This document shows positions 1 through 8,972 of a stretch of 63,692 nucleotides of DNA, piece by piece. The DNA is taken from contig DASVAA010000002.1 of NCBI GenBank assembly GCA_036376595.1, positions 1-63,692 of the forward strand, read 5' to 3'. The translations under genes were made by a program, and so were the position numbers. Origin of the DNA: SMAG-U1939 sp036376595 (lineage in GTDB: Bacteria; Chloroflexota; Ktedonobacteria; Ktedonobacterales; JADMIN01). Positions within the stretch are counted from its first letter, which is position 1. The number at the start of each line of letters is the position of its first letter. Under the pieces are notes generated by a model. That model had not been told where the DNA came from, searched no databases, and was given only the letters and a program-made list of their open reading frames with translations.

Positions 1-377
1 GCGGGGTCCATCGCCACGATCGTCATGTGCCCCTCGGCGACCAGCACGCCCGGCGGCGCGGCATTGGGCAGCTCCGCCGTGTCGTCCGCCGCGCGCCGAA
101 CGCTGAAGGCGTCGGTCCACGACGTCGTGCCGATGCGCTCCACACGCGCCTCCACGTCGAGCAGCATGTCGAAGACGACCGGCGCGCGGAAGTCTACGTC
201 GAGGTGGACGCGCGGGAAGGCGGTGCCCTTGAGCGCGGTGGCGTAGGGCAGGCCGGCGGCGCGCATCATGGCGTGCTCGGCAACCTCGAAGTAGCGCATC
301 ATCGCCGTGAAGTGGATGCGGTCGCTGCTATCCACGTCTACGAAAGGCACCCGGACGCGAACGGTGGCGCTGGGCAT
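1..377 (-). CDS. Acyl-CoA thioesterase, YbgC/4HBT hotdog family (3' end outside window)
   Basis: The minus strand reads from an ATG at 377 through 125 codons to the window edge without a stop. The protein begins MPSATVRVRVPFVDVDSS and continues RIHFTAMMRYFEVAEHAMMR. The D-x-D-x-x-x-R-I-H-F and R-Y-F-E-x-A-E pattern is that of YbgC/FadM-type 4-hydroxybenzoyl-CoA thioesterases, single hotdog domains of about 130-150 residues that hydrolyse acyl-CoA. The usual Asp before the active-site helix is present (VDVDSS). Only the last few residues should be missing. The ribosome binding site is weak (GGAAG about 10 nt upstream). Substrate is unknown. The gene is cotranscribed in direction with the decayed methyltransferase upstream, with 48 bp between them. 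Confidence 0.75.
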   Translation of the reverse strand, partial: MPSATVRVRVPFVDVDSSDRIHFTAMMRYFEVAEHAMMRAAGLPYATALKGTAFPRVHLDVDFRAPVVFDMLLDVEARVERIGTTSWTDAFSVRRAADDTAELPNAAPPGVLVAEGHMTIVAMDP

Positions 378-425
378 GGGCAATTGCTTCCAATCTGTCG
401 CAATCAATAGGAGGCGAGGCATAGT

Positions 426-1458
426 TTACCCGACAGCATCGAGTCCCGACCACAGGGTTGCGGGAGTCCCGCTACCGTCTGGATGCTTCTGCACTGCTGA
501 GTGCGTTGGGGCCTGTGCTATGGATTCGGGGGCGCGACCTGGCGGCACGGCACGCAGCACGCTGAGAAGCTGCTGTGCTTCGGTCCGTTGCGCATCATCA
601 AAGCGTCCAGTGGCGCTTTCCAAGAGCAATGTGAAGTCCTGAATCGGAGCATGACCTGACGGGAGCGTCGCTGGGCCACTAGCCAGGCTCAACTGAAGCG
701 GAGCTTCGGCGCGAGATGACTTGCGCGCCTTCTGTTGTGGCGAGGACTTGCCGCCGACGTAATCTCCCATCGGTTGCAGGCCGTGAGCAAAGCGGCGCAG
801 AGCGGTCACGATCGCTTGTGGGCTGTTATCCATGCCGATCCAGCGTCTGCCAAGCTGCGAGGTCACGGCAAGGGTCGTGCCTGAGCCACTGAAGGCATCC
901 AGGACCAAGCCGCCTGAGCGGGACGATGCCTGAATGATGCGGTGCATCACATCGGGATTCTTCTCCGTGGGATAGCCGGTGATCTTGATGTTCTGGTTGT
1001 GTGCGTCGAGCATATCGAGCCACATATCCTGCACCGCGACGCCTTCGCTCGTGTCGAGGAACACCTTCCAGCCGCTTCCGCAAAAACTCCACGTAGTGCG
1101 GCCCGGTCAGCAGATCATCATAGGCAGCTTCTTGATCGCGCGATTCGAAGGTGCTGCTTGTCGCGTAGGGCGGATCAATATAGATGAGTGTGACGTGGCC
1201 GCAGACGGCGGGATCGCGCAAGAGCGCCGCCAGCAGGGGAAGGTTATCGCCAAAGTACATGCGATTCGGCTCAGGTTGAGGGCAAGTCCCCCTCCTGAAC
1301 TCGGTGATCTCCGCGGGTGGTGTTGCGAGAACGTCTCGTTCCGTAGACTTGCCCTCGTACACGACCTGCAAGCCATATGCGGCACTCTCTGGCAAAGCAG
1401 CGGCGCCATCTCGCGGTAGCGCCCGTTTGCGCCTTGGTTTGGGGATCCCCGTCGCCAC
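426..1458 (-). pseudogene. Site-specific DNA methyltransferase (N6-adenine/N4-cytosine type), internally deleted and frameshifted
   Basis: Two overlapping reading frames hold the two ends of one methyltransferase. The N-terminal part starts at 1458 and reads MYFGDNLPLLAALL, then LIYIDPPYATSS (catalytic motif IV, DPPY) and HYVEFLRKRLE. The C-terminal part, in another frame and ending at 426, reads GWKVFLDTSEGV, then ITGYPTEKNPDVMHRII and VLDAFSGSGTTLA (SAM-binding motif I, FxGxG), giving the beta-class order. The frames change at about 1075-1085. Compared with intact Mod-type enzymes, roughly 100 or more residues between motif IV and the TGYPTEK block are absent. An active enzyme is therefore not expected. 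No restriction gene is nearby. An assembly error is possible but less likely than a real deletion. Confidence 0.75.
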
Positions 1459-1573
1459 GCTGTCGCCCTCCTGTTAGCTGCGAAGCCACTCCTCTGTTAT
1501 ACGTTCCTCCATCATCCGAAGGGAAAACACCCTGACCTTAGCCCGCACCTTGCATCCCCCATCCAGCGCGAGG

Positions 1574-3076
1574 TCAGCTCTCATCAGTTTCAGGAATTGC
1601 CGATGCAGGCGCGGGAGCAGCCGGCGCAGGTAGTGGGCGCGGTGGGCGGCGCGAGATGCGAGCGCGGCGCCTGGCCTCGGCGGCGGCTTTGAGCCGCGGC
1701 ACCACCAGCCGCGCGTAGAGGAAGGCGAGCGCGAAGATCACCAGCGTTACGGCCAGCGGCAGCGGATCGATAGTGCCGGAGGGCGAGATGTTGAGCGCGG
1801 CGGCCAGCGCCAGTGCGCCGAAGATGATCACCGAGGCGATCGGGATCGTCCAGCCCAGCGGGATGCGGAACGAGCGCGGGGCGTCGCGGCGGCGCCGCCG
1901 CAGGCGGATCACGCACAGCCCGACGATGGTATAGATCAGCGCTTCGAGCACCGCGCCGACCAGGATCAGGATGTTGTAGGCCGAGGTCTGCGCCACCAGC
2001 ACGGCAACCGCCGCCGAGGCGACCGCCAGAGCAACCACCGTGAACCACGGCACCAGCCGATCGCTCAGCGCGGCGAAGATTTCGGGCAGCGTGGCCTCGC
2101 GGGCAGCGGCGTAGAGGAAGCGCGAGGCGGTGGCAAACCCGCCGTTGAAGGTCATCACGCCGGTGAAGAGCGTGGCGAGCAGCATCCAGACCACGCCCGT
2201 CGAGCCAAGCGCCCGCTCACCCAGGAGCATCTGCGGCACCGGCGAGCAGAGCTGATTATCCTGGCCGATGTGGCTGCACAGGTGCGTGATGCCGATCAGG
2301 TTGGTGCAGGCGACGGTGAAGAGCGCGTACGAGATGAAGAGCAGTCCCAGCGCCACGAACATGCCGCGCGGAATCTGGGTCGTGTCGTTGATCTCCTCGG
2401 AGAGCGGCGTGACCCACTCGAAGGCCGAGAAGGTGAAAACGCCGACCGCCACGGCGTTGAAGAGGTTGCCCGGCTGGTGCAGCGCGGCGAACGGCTGGTG
2501 CAGCACGAAGCCGCCGTGCGCCAGCGCGACCAGCGAGATCGCCGCCAGCGAGATCAGCAGCGCGAAGGTGGTGAGGTCCTGCAGCAGCCCGGCGATCTTG
2601 ATGCCCAGCAGGTTCGACACCACCGCCAGCGCCAGGATGACGAAGATCCAGCCCAGCACCGGGATGCCGGGCAGGTGGAAGTAGCTGGTGGCGTAGGTGA
2701 TCGCCTGCCCGACGACGTAGCTGTCGGCGGCGATCACGGCGACGACGGTCAGCACGTAGCCGTAGGTAACGGTCAGCGACGTGCGCTCGTTGAAGGCGGC
2801 GGTGAGGTACTGGCGCACGCCCGCGGCGGTGGGGTAGAGCGCGTTCAGCTCCGAGAAGCAGAAGGCGGCCAGCAGCGCCAGCGCGCCCGCCACCAGCAGC
2901 GCAATCCACGCCGAGTCGCCGGCCAGGAAGGCGGCGATCTGCACGCACGAGAGCAGGCTGATGGCGGCATAGGCCAGGCCGGTACTGGTCGAGACGATGG
3001 TGCGGAAGGGCAGCACCCGGCGAAGCTGGCCGGCGGCGGGTGCCGGTGCCGGTACGGGCGAGGCAGAGGCGCACAT
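1574..3076 (-). CDS. APC-superfamily amino acid permease
   Basis: The 500-residue protein has about 12 hydrophobic segments, the normal size for amino acid/polyamine/organocation permeases. The first membrane segment has the family signature STSTGLAYAAISL (about residues 29-41), where the unwound helix binds the substrate amino group. A polar loop with CTNLIGITHLCSH lies mid-protein. The C-terminus is a charged, proline-rich cytoplasmic tail (RRPPRPLPAPAAPAP). It would import an amino acid or amine across the cytoplasmic membrane by proton or solute coupling; the substrate cannot be told from sequence. The start at 3076 follows GGAAAGGG-like purines in the complement. An extended -10 like motif (TGC TAACAT) lies at 3231-3239 on the same strand. 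Confidence 0.85.
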   Translation of the reverse strand: MCASASPVPAPAPAAGQLRRVLPFRTIVSTSTGLAYAAISLLSCVQIAAFLAGDSAWIALLVAGALALLAAFCFSELNALYPTAAGVRQYLTAAFNERTSLTVTYGYVLTVVAVIAADSYVVGQAITYATSYFHLPGIPVLGWIFVILALAVVSNLLGIKIAGLLQDLTTFALLISLAAISLVALAHGGFVLHQPFAALHQPGNLFNAVAVGVFTFSAFEWVTPLSEEINDTTQIPRGMFVALGLLFISYALFTVACTNLIGITHLCSHIGQDNQLCSPVPQMLLGERALGSTGVVWMLLATLFTGVMTFNGGFATASRFLYAAAREATLPEIFAALSDRLVPWFTVVALAVASAAVAVLVAQTSAYNILILVGAVLEALIYTIVGLCVIRLRRRRRDAPRSFRIPLGWTIPIASVIIFGALALAAALNISPSGTIDPLPLAVTLVIFALAFLYARLVVPRLKAAAEARRRARISRRPPRPLPAPAAPAPASAIPETDES

Positions 3077-3379
3077 CTACGGCCCTTTCCAGGCAGGGAA
3101 GTACGGAGCATGCGGAGGTCGCGGGAAGGTGACAGAGAATGCGAAGATCGCGAAGGAAATAGGTCGTTCAGCGAAGGGCTCATGCCGGTGCCTGCGGCAC
3201 GACGCTCCCGTACGTCTCCGGTTCCCCCGCATGTTAGCATGGCTGTCCAGCAGAACGCGAGATACGCGAGGCAGGCGCGCGCCGTCCGGCTCGCGGCGCT
3301 GCTGGGCGGCAACGTGCCCTACACTACATCTTCGGCTCGCACCCCGCGATCTTGAGCTGAGAGGCAGCGAACCCTCGAT
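3077..3379. other. Intergenic stretch, 303 bp
   Basis: No gene is seen. It holds a family B repeat at 3121-3178 and an extended -10 like motif on the minus strand at 3231-3239. It probably carries the promoter of the permease and the 3' flank of tag. Confidence 0.5.
3121..3178 (+). repeat. Family B repeat, copy 1
   Basis: Purine-rich DNA with the GAGAATGCGAAGATCGCG theme (GCGAAGGA units) seen in other gaps of this window. Diverged copy. Confidence 0.5.
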
Positions 3380-3955
3380 TCAGCGGCGCAGGTCAGCCCA
3401 GCGGAAGCAGCGCGTGAGGTGGTCGTTGACCATACCAGTCGCCTGCATGTGCGCATAGCAGATGGTTGTGCCGACGAAACTGAAACCGCGCTGCTTGAGG
3501 TCTTTGCTGAGTGCGTCGGAGAGCGGCGTGCTGGCGGGAATCTCGACTGGCTCGCGCCAGGCGTTCTGGATCGGCGCGCCTTCGACGAAGCGCCAGATGT
3601 ACGCGTCGAAGCTGCCAAATTGCTCCTGCACGGCGAGGAAGGCGCGCGCGTTCTGCACCGCTGACCCAATTTTGAGCCGGTTGCGCACGATGCCGGGATG
3701 CGCTAGCAGTCCGGCGATCTTACCATCGTCGTAGCGCGCCACCACCGCCGGATCGAAGCCCTCGAACGCCTCGCGATAGGCCGGGCGCTTGCGCAGGATC
3801 GTCGCCCAGCTCAGGCCCGCCTGCGCCCCCTCCAGCACCAGAAATTCAAAGAGCAGCCGGTCGTCATGCACCGGCACGCCCCACTCGTCGTCGTGGTACG
3901 CCTGGTACAGTGCGTCGCCGCCCGCCGCCCACGCGCACCGCTCCGCGTCCGCCAT
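3380..3955 (-). CDS. tag: DNA-3-methyladenine glycosylase I
   Basis: The 191-residue protein begins MADAERCAWAAG and continues YHDDEWGVPVHDDRLLFEFL, then GLSWATILRKR, the hallmark blocks of Tag. It excises 3-methyladenine from alkylated DNA to start base excision repair in the cytoplasm. The structural zinc ligands of the family are all visible: Cys at residue 7, His in YHDDEWG, and the His and Cys of NDHLTRC near the C-terminus. The methyladenine-pocket Glu/Trp region (DEWG) is intact. The start at 3955 is chosen over the longer frame (4015) because GAGAGGGTGAG lies just before the ATG and homologues begin at MxRCxW. Confidence 0.93.
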   Translation of the reverse strand: MADAERCAWAAGGDALYQAYHDDEWGVPVHDDRLLFEFLVLEGAQAGLSWATILRKRPAYREAFEGFDPAVVARYDDGKIAGLLAHPGIVRNRLKIGSAVQNARAFLAVQEQFGSFDAYIWRFVEGAPIQNAWREPVEIPASTPLSDALSKDLKQRGFSFVGTTICYAHMQATGMVNDHLTRCFRWADLRR

Positions 3956-4040
3956 CTCACCCTCTCTTCCCGTGTCCACCACATATCTTTCGATAACGCA
4001 GCAGATGGATCGCACATGGGGCGCGATCTATCCATCTCCA

Positions 4041-4084
4041 AAACCTCTGCGTCCTCTGCGTCCTCTGCGTCCTCTGCGGTTTCT
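4041..4084 (-). repeat. Family B repeat, copy 2 (regular)
   Basis: On the plus strand CTCTGCGT-CCTCTGCGT-CCTCTGCG runs as three near-perfect 10-bp units ending in CGGTTTC. It is the most regular copy and lies upstream of tag. Confidence 0.75.
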
Positions 4085-4121
4085 ATCTGGCTTCTCCGTC
4101 ACACTGGGCATGCCCGCGCCG

Positions 4122-4607
4122 TTACACCTGCTGTTCGCGTGCCTGCCACGTCTCCAGCATACGCACGTGCTCGTCGTAATGCCCGTCCGCGTTGCCACTG
4201 ATCAAACCGTAGTGCTCGGCCAGCGCGTCGTCGGGCAGCGTCTCGATGAAGCGCAACAGCCGCTCGTGGCCGGCGTCAAAGGCCGCGCGCACGTCGGCGA
4301 GCGAGCGGTCACGATTCATGGCATAGACCGCCGCGTTGACGTCGTCTGCCTGCTCATCCTCGATGCTCGGAGGCTCAATCGGCTCCGGTGTCCCGCCGAC
4401 CAAAGCGATCGCGCGGTCCGACCACCACGTCAGGTGCGCCAGATGGTCCTTCACCGACCAGTGGTCCGGCTCGGTCACGCCGGGGCGCGTCAGTGCGTCG
4501 TCCGCGAGCGGGGCGAGCAGCGCCAGCAGGCGGGCGTGCTGCTCGCGCGTGCGGGCCAGCAGGCCCTCGCGGGTCTGGTCGTCGTCGTGTGGCTGCGGGC
4601 TGGTCAT
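4122..4607 (-). CDS. ClbS/DfsB-like (DinB-type) four-helix-bundle protein
   Basis: The 161-residue, mostly helical protein begins MTSPQPHDDDQTREGLLAR and has the motif HWSVKDHLAHLTWW at about residues 49-62. That motif matches the ClbS/DfsB (DUF1706) and DinB superfamily, where the histidine pair belongs to a metal-site helix. Members include hydrolases that protect against reactive metabolites, thiol-dependent transferases and many proteins of unknown role. I do not assign a substrate. The start at 4607 is preceded by GGAGGAGCGACCC, a strong ribosome binding site; the longer upstream frame lacks one. Confidence 0.7.
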   Translation of the reverse strand: MTSPQPHDDDQTREGLLARTREQHARLLALLAPLADDALTRPGVTEPDHWSVKDHLAHLTWWSDRAIALVGGTPEPIEPPSIEDEQADDVNAAVYAMNRDRSLADVRAAFDAGHERLLRFIETLPDDALAEHYGLISGNADGHYDEHVRMLETWQAREQQV

Positions 4608-4925
4608 GGGTCGCTCCTCCTCCTGCTCGCCATGTCGAAACGTGATGTGCCGCACGGCACAGACGACCAACGGTTTCTGATTGGCTTGGCCGCAATCGGA
4701 AGCGGGCGAGACGCAGACTTGTCCACGAAGCACGCCCTTCCGGCACGGTGGCAACCACTGGCCCTCTCGCCGGCCTTCCGTGGCATGTTATCATCTGGGC
4801 CGCTGGCAGGCAGTCACATCACTCCGGCCGCCGTCTGGCCTGCTCCGTGCGGAGTCCGGGCGCATCGCTGGCGAGTGTGGCGGCCGGCGATTGGCACCTC
4901 GGGTCGGATACCAGGGTATGGGCGC
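4608..4925. other. Intergenic stretch, 318 bp
   Basis: No convincing gene. It has a plus-strand extended -10 like motif TGT TATCAT at 4786-4794, placed to have served the arsB remnant that follows. Confidence 0.4.
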
Positions 4926-5469
4926 ATGCTGCGATTCGCCATCGGCACGGCGATCTTCGTCGCCGCCCTCGTCGCGATCGTGATCCGGCCGTACCGCGTG
5001 CCCGAAGCGGTGACCGCGTTGGCTGTTCGGCTTCATCACCGGCATGTTCGTGCTGGTACGCGGCGTGGAGGATCTGGGTCTCACCGCGCTGGTGGGCCAA
5101 GCCCTGCTGCGGCTGGGGCAGCAGGGTGCGCTGCGGGCGGTGCTGGCGACGGCGGCGGGCACGGCGCTCGGCGCGAACACCATCAATAACCTGCCGATGG
5201 CGCTGGTGATGATCTCCGCGCTGCGCACGCTGGGCGTCACGGCCTGTGCGGCGGCCGGCATGCACCAGCCGCTGATCTATGCCACGATCCTCGGCGCCGA
5301 CCTCGGCCCTAACCTGACGACCGTCGGCTCGCTGGCGACGATGCTGTGGCTGCTGATCCTGCGCCGCAAGGGCCTTGAGGTATCATCCATGCAGTATATC
5401 AAGCTGGGCCTGACCGTCGTGCCGGCGATGATCCTGCTGGGCAGCCTGCTGATCTGGCTGGGACTCTGA
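4926..5469 (+). pseudogene. arsB: ArsB-type arsenite/anion permease, internally deleted and frameshifted
   Basis: An ATG at 4926 opens a membrane segment MLRFAIGTAIFVAALVAIV followed by IRPYRVPEAVTALA, like the first helix of ArsB. At about 5015-5030 the frame changes and the sequence resumes as FGFITGMFVLVRGVEDLG, ANTINNLPMALVM and GADLGPNLTTVGSLATML, the last third of ArsB, ending at 5469. ArsB is normally about 420 residues with 12 helices; roughly 250 are missing. The family extrudes arsenite or antimonite, but this copy cannot. The C-terminal part (141 codons from 5044) remains open. No arsR or arsC is nearby. Confidence 0.72.
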
Positions 5470-5487
5470 GCCTCAGAGGAGGCCGCC

Positions 5488-5970
5488 ATGAAGATCCTCT
5501 GCGCGATTGGCTCGCGTGGCGGCGCCGAGCTAGTGCGCCGCATCCTGCCCTCCGCCGCCGCGCTGGGCGCCGACCTGCTGCTGGTCCACGTGATCGATCT
5601 CGGCCCGCGCCACGAGCTGGAGCACCTGCCCGGTCCGCTGCTGCATCGCGGTCCCCACGGTGGCCCGGAGCGCACGCAGGCGATGGACGCCGCCGAAACC
5701 GCCGCCGGACAGCGCGCGCTCGCCGAGGCGCTGGCGGTCGCTCAGGCTGGCGGTCTCACCGCACAGTCGCGGCTGGAGCGCGGCAAGCCGGAGCAGGCGA
5801 TCGTGGCGCTGGCGCGTGAGACGGGCGCCGATCGGATCGTGATCCGCGCGCGCCAATCCCCTGAGCATCACCCGCCGCTGGGGCCGGGGTCGGTTGGCCA
5901 CACCGCGCGCTTTGTGCTCGACCACGCTCCGTGCGACGTGCTGCTGGTGCGCACGCTCACCATGCTGTGA
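5488..5970 (+). CDS. Universal stress protein, UspA family
   Basis: The 160-residue single-domain protein begins MKILCAIGSRGGAELVRRIL and ends with GPGSVGHTARFVLDHAPCDV then LLVR. The G-x2-G-x9-G-S/T phosphate-binding signature of ATP-binding Usp proteins is largely kept (GPGSVGHTARFVLDH), although the first Gly region SPEHHPPLGPG is altered. Such proteins bind ATP and modulate stress survival. RBS CAGAGGAGGCCGCC lies just upstream. It starts 18 bp after the arsB remnant and may have shared its transcript. Confidence 0.85.
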   Translation: MKILCAIGSRGGAELVRRILPSAAALGADLLLVHVIDLGPRHELEHLPGPLLHRGPHGGPERTQAMDAAETAAGQRALAEALAVAQAGGLTAQSRLERGKPEQAIVALARETGADRIVIRARQSPEHHPPLGPGSVGHTARFVLDHAPCDVLLVRTLTML

Positions 5971-5985
5971 ACGACAGACGGCGGG

Positions 5986-7299
5986 CTACATCTCCTCGCC
6001 CCAGGTCAGCTCGACGTTGCCGAAGTGCACCACGTCGCCGGGCTGCACACCCGCCTGCTCCAGGGCCTCCAGCACGCCCAGGCGCCGCAGCTCGCGCTCC
6101 ATGCGCCGCATGCCCTCCTCGCTGTCGGGGTTGGTCATCGCCACCAGCCGCTCGACGCGCCGCCCATGCACTATGTAGCCCTCAGGCGTTTGCTCGACGG
6201 TCCACGCCTCAGCCGGCTCGGGCCGCAGCACTGGCCCCTGCGCCGCCGCCTCCATCGCGAAGCGCCGCTCGTGCTCGGCCTGCTGCTCTTCAATCTCGCG
6301 CAGGCGCTCGGCGGTATAGTTCATCAGTCGCGGCACGCCCTCGCGCGTGACCGCCGAGATCGCCATCGCCGCCAGTCCCGCCTCCTGCGCGCGGCGCTCC
6401 AGATCGGGCCACTTCGCGCGTGCCTCCGTCAGGTCCATCTTGGTCAGCACGACGATCTGCGGCCGCCCAGCCAGCTCGGGGCTGTACTCCGCCAGCTCGC
6501 GGTTGATCGCCTCGAACTCCTCCCACGGGTCCTTCTCTGAGGCGCCGTCGATCAGATGCAGCAGCAGCCGCGCGCGCGAGACGTGGCGCAGGAACTCGTG
6601 TCCCAGCCCCACGCCCTGCGCCGCGCCCTCGATCAAGCCGGGGATGTCGGCGATCACGAAGCTGTAGTCGTCGCCGCTGCCGGGGGTGCCGATCACCGTC
6701 ACACCCAGGTTGGGCACCAGCGTCGTGAAGGGATAGTCGGCGATCTTGGGGCGCGCGGCCGTCACGACCGAGAGCAGCGTGGACTTGCCAGCGTTGGGGT
6801 AGCCGATCAGCCCCACGTCGGCAATCAGCTTCAGCTCCAGGTCCAGCTCCAGTGCTTCGCCCGGCTCGCCGAGCTGCGCCTCGCGCGGCGCCTGGTTGGT
6901 CGGCGTGGCGAAGTGGACGTTGCCCAGGCCGCCGCGCCCGCCGCGTGCCACCATCACCTCCTGGTCCGGCTCGGTCAAGTCGGCGATCAGCGCGCCCGTG
7001 GCGGCATTGCGCACCAGCGTGCCCACCGGCACCTTCAGCGTCAGGTCCTTGCCCTTGGCGCCATGCATCTTCTGCGCGCCGCCCGGCGCACCGTTCCCCG
7101 CGCTGTATTTGGGCCGATAGTGGTAGTCCACCAGCGTATTCATCGTTGGGTCACCGGCCATGTACACGCTGCCGCCACGTCCGCCGTCGCCGCCGTCGGG
7201 ACCGCCGCGCGGCACATACTTCTCACGCCGGAAGTGCATCGAGCCGTTACCGCCACTGCCGGCTTTGACGGCAATCTGGACCGAATCGTAGAATTGCAC
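5986..7299 (-). CDS. obg: GTPase Obg/CgtA
   Basis: The 437-residue protein has the three Obg parts in order: the glycine-rich Obg fold (VQFYDSVQIAVKAGSGG, then GGPDGGDGGRGGSVY) at residues 1-160; the G domain with GYPNAGKST (G1), DIPGLIEGA (G3) and TKMD (G4) at about 160-340; and a C-terminal OCT domain (WTVEQTPEGYIVHGRR to GNVELTW). It acts in late 50S ribosome assembly and stress control at the membrane-associated ribosome pool. I take the GTG at 7299 because AGGAG lies 7-8 nt before it and homologues start at this point; another GTG three codons earlier is possible. The gene is convergent with usp, 15 bp apart. Confidence 0.95.
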   Translation of the reverse strand: MQFYDSVQIAVKAGSGGNGSMHFRREKYVPRGGPDGGDGGRGGSVYMAGDPTMNTLVDYHYRPKYSAGNGAPGGAQKMHGAKGKDLTLKVPVGTLVRNAATGALIADLTEPDQEVMVARGGRGGLGNVHFATPTNQAPREAQLGEPGEALELDLELKLIADVGLIGYPNAGKSTLLSVVTAARPKIADYPFTTLVPNLGVTVIGTPGSGDDYSFVIADIPGLIEGAAQGVGLGHEFLRHVSRARLLLHLIDGASEKDPWEEFEAINRELAEYSPELAGRPQIVVLTKMDLTEARAKWPDLERRAQEAGLAAMAISAVTREGVPRLMNYTAERLREIEEQQAEHERRFAMEAAAQGPVLRPEPAEAWTVEQTPEGYIVHGRRVERLVAMTNPDSEEGMRRMERELRRLGVLEALEQAGVQPGDVVHFGNVELTWGEEM

Positions 7300-7479
7300 G
7301 CCTGCCACTCCTCGTGCGCTCGCTCGCCGGATCGAACGGTATCCGCGTCCGCAACTGCTCACTCCCCGTGCGGCACAAAGAGTGCCGCCGCCCTTCGCGC
7401 GGATGAGGCACAGATGAGACGAGCGGGGCTGCCTGTGCGGCATGCCCCGCTCGTGTCGCGCCATCCCCACAACGTATAG

Positions 7480-7551
7480 TGGGCCCAGCAGGGATCGAAC
7501 CTGCGACCAAACGGTTATGAGCCGTCCGCTCTGCCGCTGAGCTATGGGCCC
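7480..7551 (-). tRNA. tRNA with CAT anticodon, probably elongator tRNA-Met
   Basis: The complement of 7551-7480 folds as a 72-nt cloverleaf: acceptor GGGCCCA paired with TGGGCCC, D stem GCTC/GAGC, anticodon stem GACGG/CCGTT around the loop CTCATAA, and T arm GCAGG-TTCGATC-CCTGC, with discriminator A. CCA is not encoded. The first acceptor pair G-C and the absence of three G-C pairs in the anticodon stem exclude an initiator. CAT could also belong to tRNA-Ile2 (lysidine-modified). A TACACT -10 like box lies on this strand at 7566-7571. Confidence 0.93.
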
Positions 7552-7592
7552 GCGCTCGCCTCCCTAGTGTATCACACCCGACGGCCCCAGGG

Positions 7593-8972
7593 TTAGAATC
7601 GCCAGGCGCGCAGGCCGCCGAGGGCCAGGTAGGTGTGCGCGACGTCGCGCGTTTGGCGACCTATCGCGCGGGCAACGGGCAGCGCCAGATAGCCGAAAGC
7701 GACGAGGCTGTAAGCGCAGTAGATGACATCGCGCTTGCCGAACGGCAACGGGACCAGGAACGCACGCCACAGCTCGCTGTACTGTGGGTTGTAGACGCAG
7801 AGCGGGATCAGATAGTTGTAGCCCCGCGTGCAGATATTGAGCCCCTGCAGCCCAAACATCAGGCCGTTTATCCCGACCCAGAACGAGAGCGCGAGCACGA
7901 CCAGCACGACGACATTGACGAACAGCGAGCGACTGGGCGTACGGAGGTAGACCGCGAGCGCCAACGACGCAGGCAGGCAGGCGATGAGGAAGAAGCGCGG
8001 CCCCCACCACCAGCCGCCAAACCAGGCCCACCAGTCTGAATAAACCAGGATCAGGCCTGCGAGAAAAGCCATCCACAACAGGTAGACTTGATACAGATGG
8101 CGACTGGACTCGTCGCCTGGGCCGAGCAGCCGCGACCGGATGGGAAGTAGCAATCCCGGCGTGAAAAAGATTAGCCCTTTGCCGTAGGAGAAAAATATCG
8201 AAATCAGCCCGATGACGATGGGGTAGCCGAAGCCCGCTTCGTAGCCGCTATTGGTTGGGCTGCCGCGGCGGATCGTGTTTTCCAGGGCGACCAGAGCGCC
8301 GGCCAGCACGAGCGCGAGCAGCGGCCACAGTCGGCGAGTGAAGAGCATGCGGCCGGCGGCGGCGAGCGCCAGTCCGACGAGCGAGGCGGGCGTGCTCGCC
8401 ACGCCCAGCACGATCGCCACCCACCCGCGCCACGACCGGCGGAAGACGGCGGCCACGAGCCCGACACCAACGCACATAGCGGTGAACGGCTCGCCGAAGA
8501 AGTCGAGGGTGCTCTGTGGGAACATCGTGGAGGTAACAAGCAGCAGCAGGAACATGCGCAATAGTCGGCGATCGACAGCATCCTTCAAGAGCAGGTAGAG
8601 CACGAGCAGTCCAATGGCGAAGACAGCGGCGTTGTAATAGCTGATCGCCCAGATGGGAGAGTGATAGAGGCGGCCGAGCAGGTACAGCGGCGTGGAGAAG
8701 AGCGGTCCGATGAGGGAGTACTTGCCGCCCGAGAGCACGCCTATGTCGAGCAGCTGAGACAGCTCGACATAGCGCCCATAGCCGTCGCTGGTGGCGCCGT
8801 GGGGGAAGAACTCGAGCTGCATGAGTAGGCCGAGCACGATTAGCGTCGTCTCGAGGGCCGCGCGGGGAGAGATGCTACGGAGCTGGTGGCGCAAGCACGG
8901 AGCCGCGGCAGGCGGCGCCGATTGCTCCCGATCACCGGCTACGGTTACGTGGGACCCCATAGTCGTACCCAT
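7593..8972 (-). CDS. Polytopic membrane protein, GT-C glycosyltransferase-like
   Basis: About 459 residues with roughly 10-12 hydrophobic segments. An acidic site in the first loop (HGATSDGYGRYVELSQLL) and a late periplasmic loop rich in aromatic residues (YSDWWAWFGGWWWGPRF) resemble GT-C fold transferases that use lipid-linked sugars, where the first-loop Asp is catalytic. A second loop has CTRGYNYLIPLCVYN with two cysteines that could pair outside the cell. The substrate is unknown. The start at 8972 is chosen for GGGGGAAAG 7-8 nt upstream; frames opening at 9008 or 8993 are alternatives. There are no sugar-nucleotide genes nearby. Confidence 0.6.
   Translation of the reverse strand: MGTTMGSHVTVAGDREQSAPPAAAPCLRHQLRSISPRAALETTLIVLGLLMQLEFFPHGATSDGYGRYVELSQLLDIGVLSGGKYSLIGPLFSTPLYLLGRLYHSPIWAISYYNAAVFAIGLLVLYLLLKDAVDRRLLRMFLLLLVTSTMFPQSTLDFFGEPFTAMCVGVGLVAAVFRRSWRGWVAIVLGVASTPASLVGLALAAAGRMLFTRRLWPLLALVLAGALVALENTIRRGSPTNSGYEAGFGYPIVIGLISIFFSYGKGLIFFTPGLLLPIRSRLLGPGDESSRHLYQVYLLWMAFLAGLILVYSDWWAWFGGWWWGPRFFLIACLPASLALAVYLRTPSRSLFVNVVVLVVLALSFWVGINGLMFGLQGLNICTRGYNYLIPLCVYNPQYSELWRAFLVPLPFGKRDVIYCAYSLVAFGYLALPVARAIGRQTRDVAHTYLALGGLRAWRF

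Noticed and set aside
4041..4084. Regular units as a CRISPR array
   Set aside because: Units are adjacent with no spacers and recur as isolated pieces across the window; no cas gene is present.
5044..5469. A complete small membrane protein of 141 residues
   Set aside because: It matches only the last third of ArsB, with the first helix of the same family just upstream in another frame; a remnant is the simpler reading.
7480..7551. Initiator tRNA-Met
   Set aside because: It has a normal first acceptor pair and lacks three consecutive G-C pairs in the anticodon stem.
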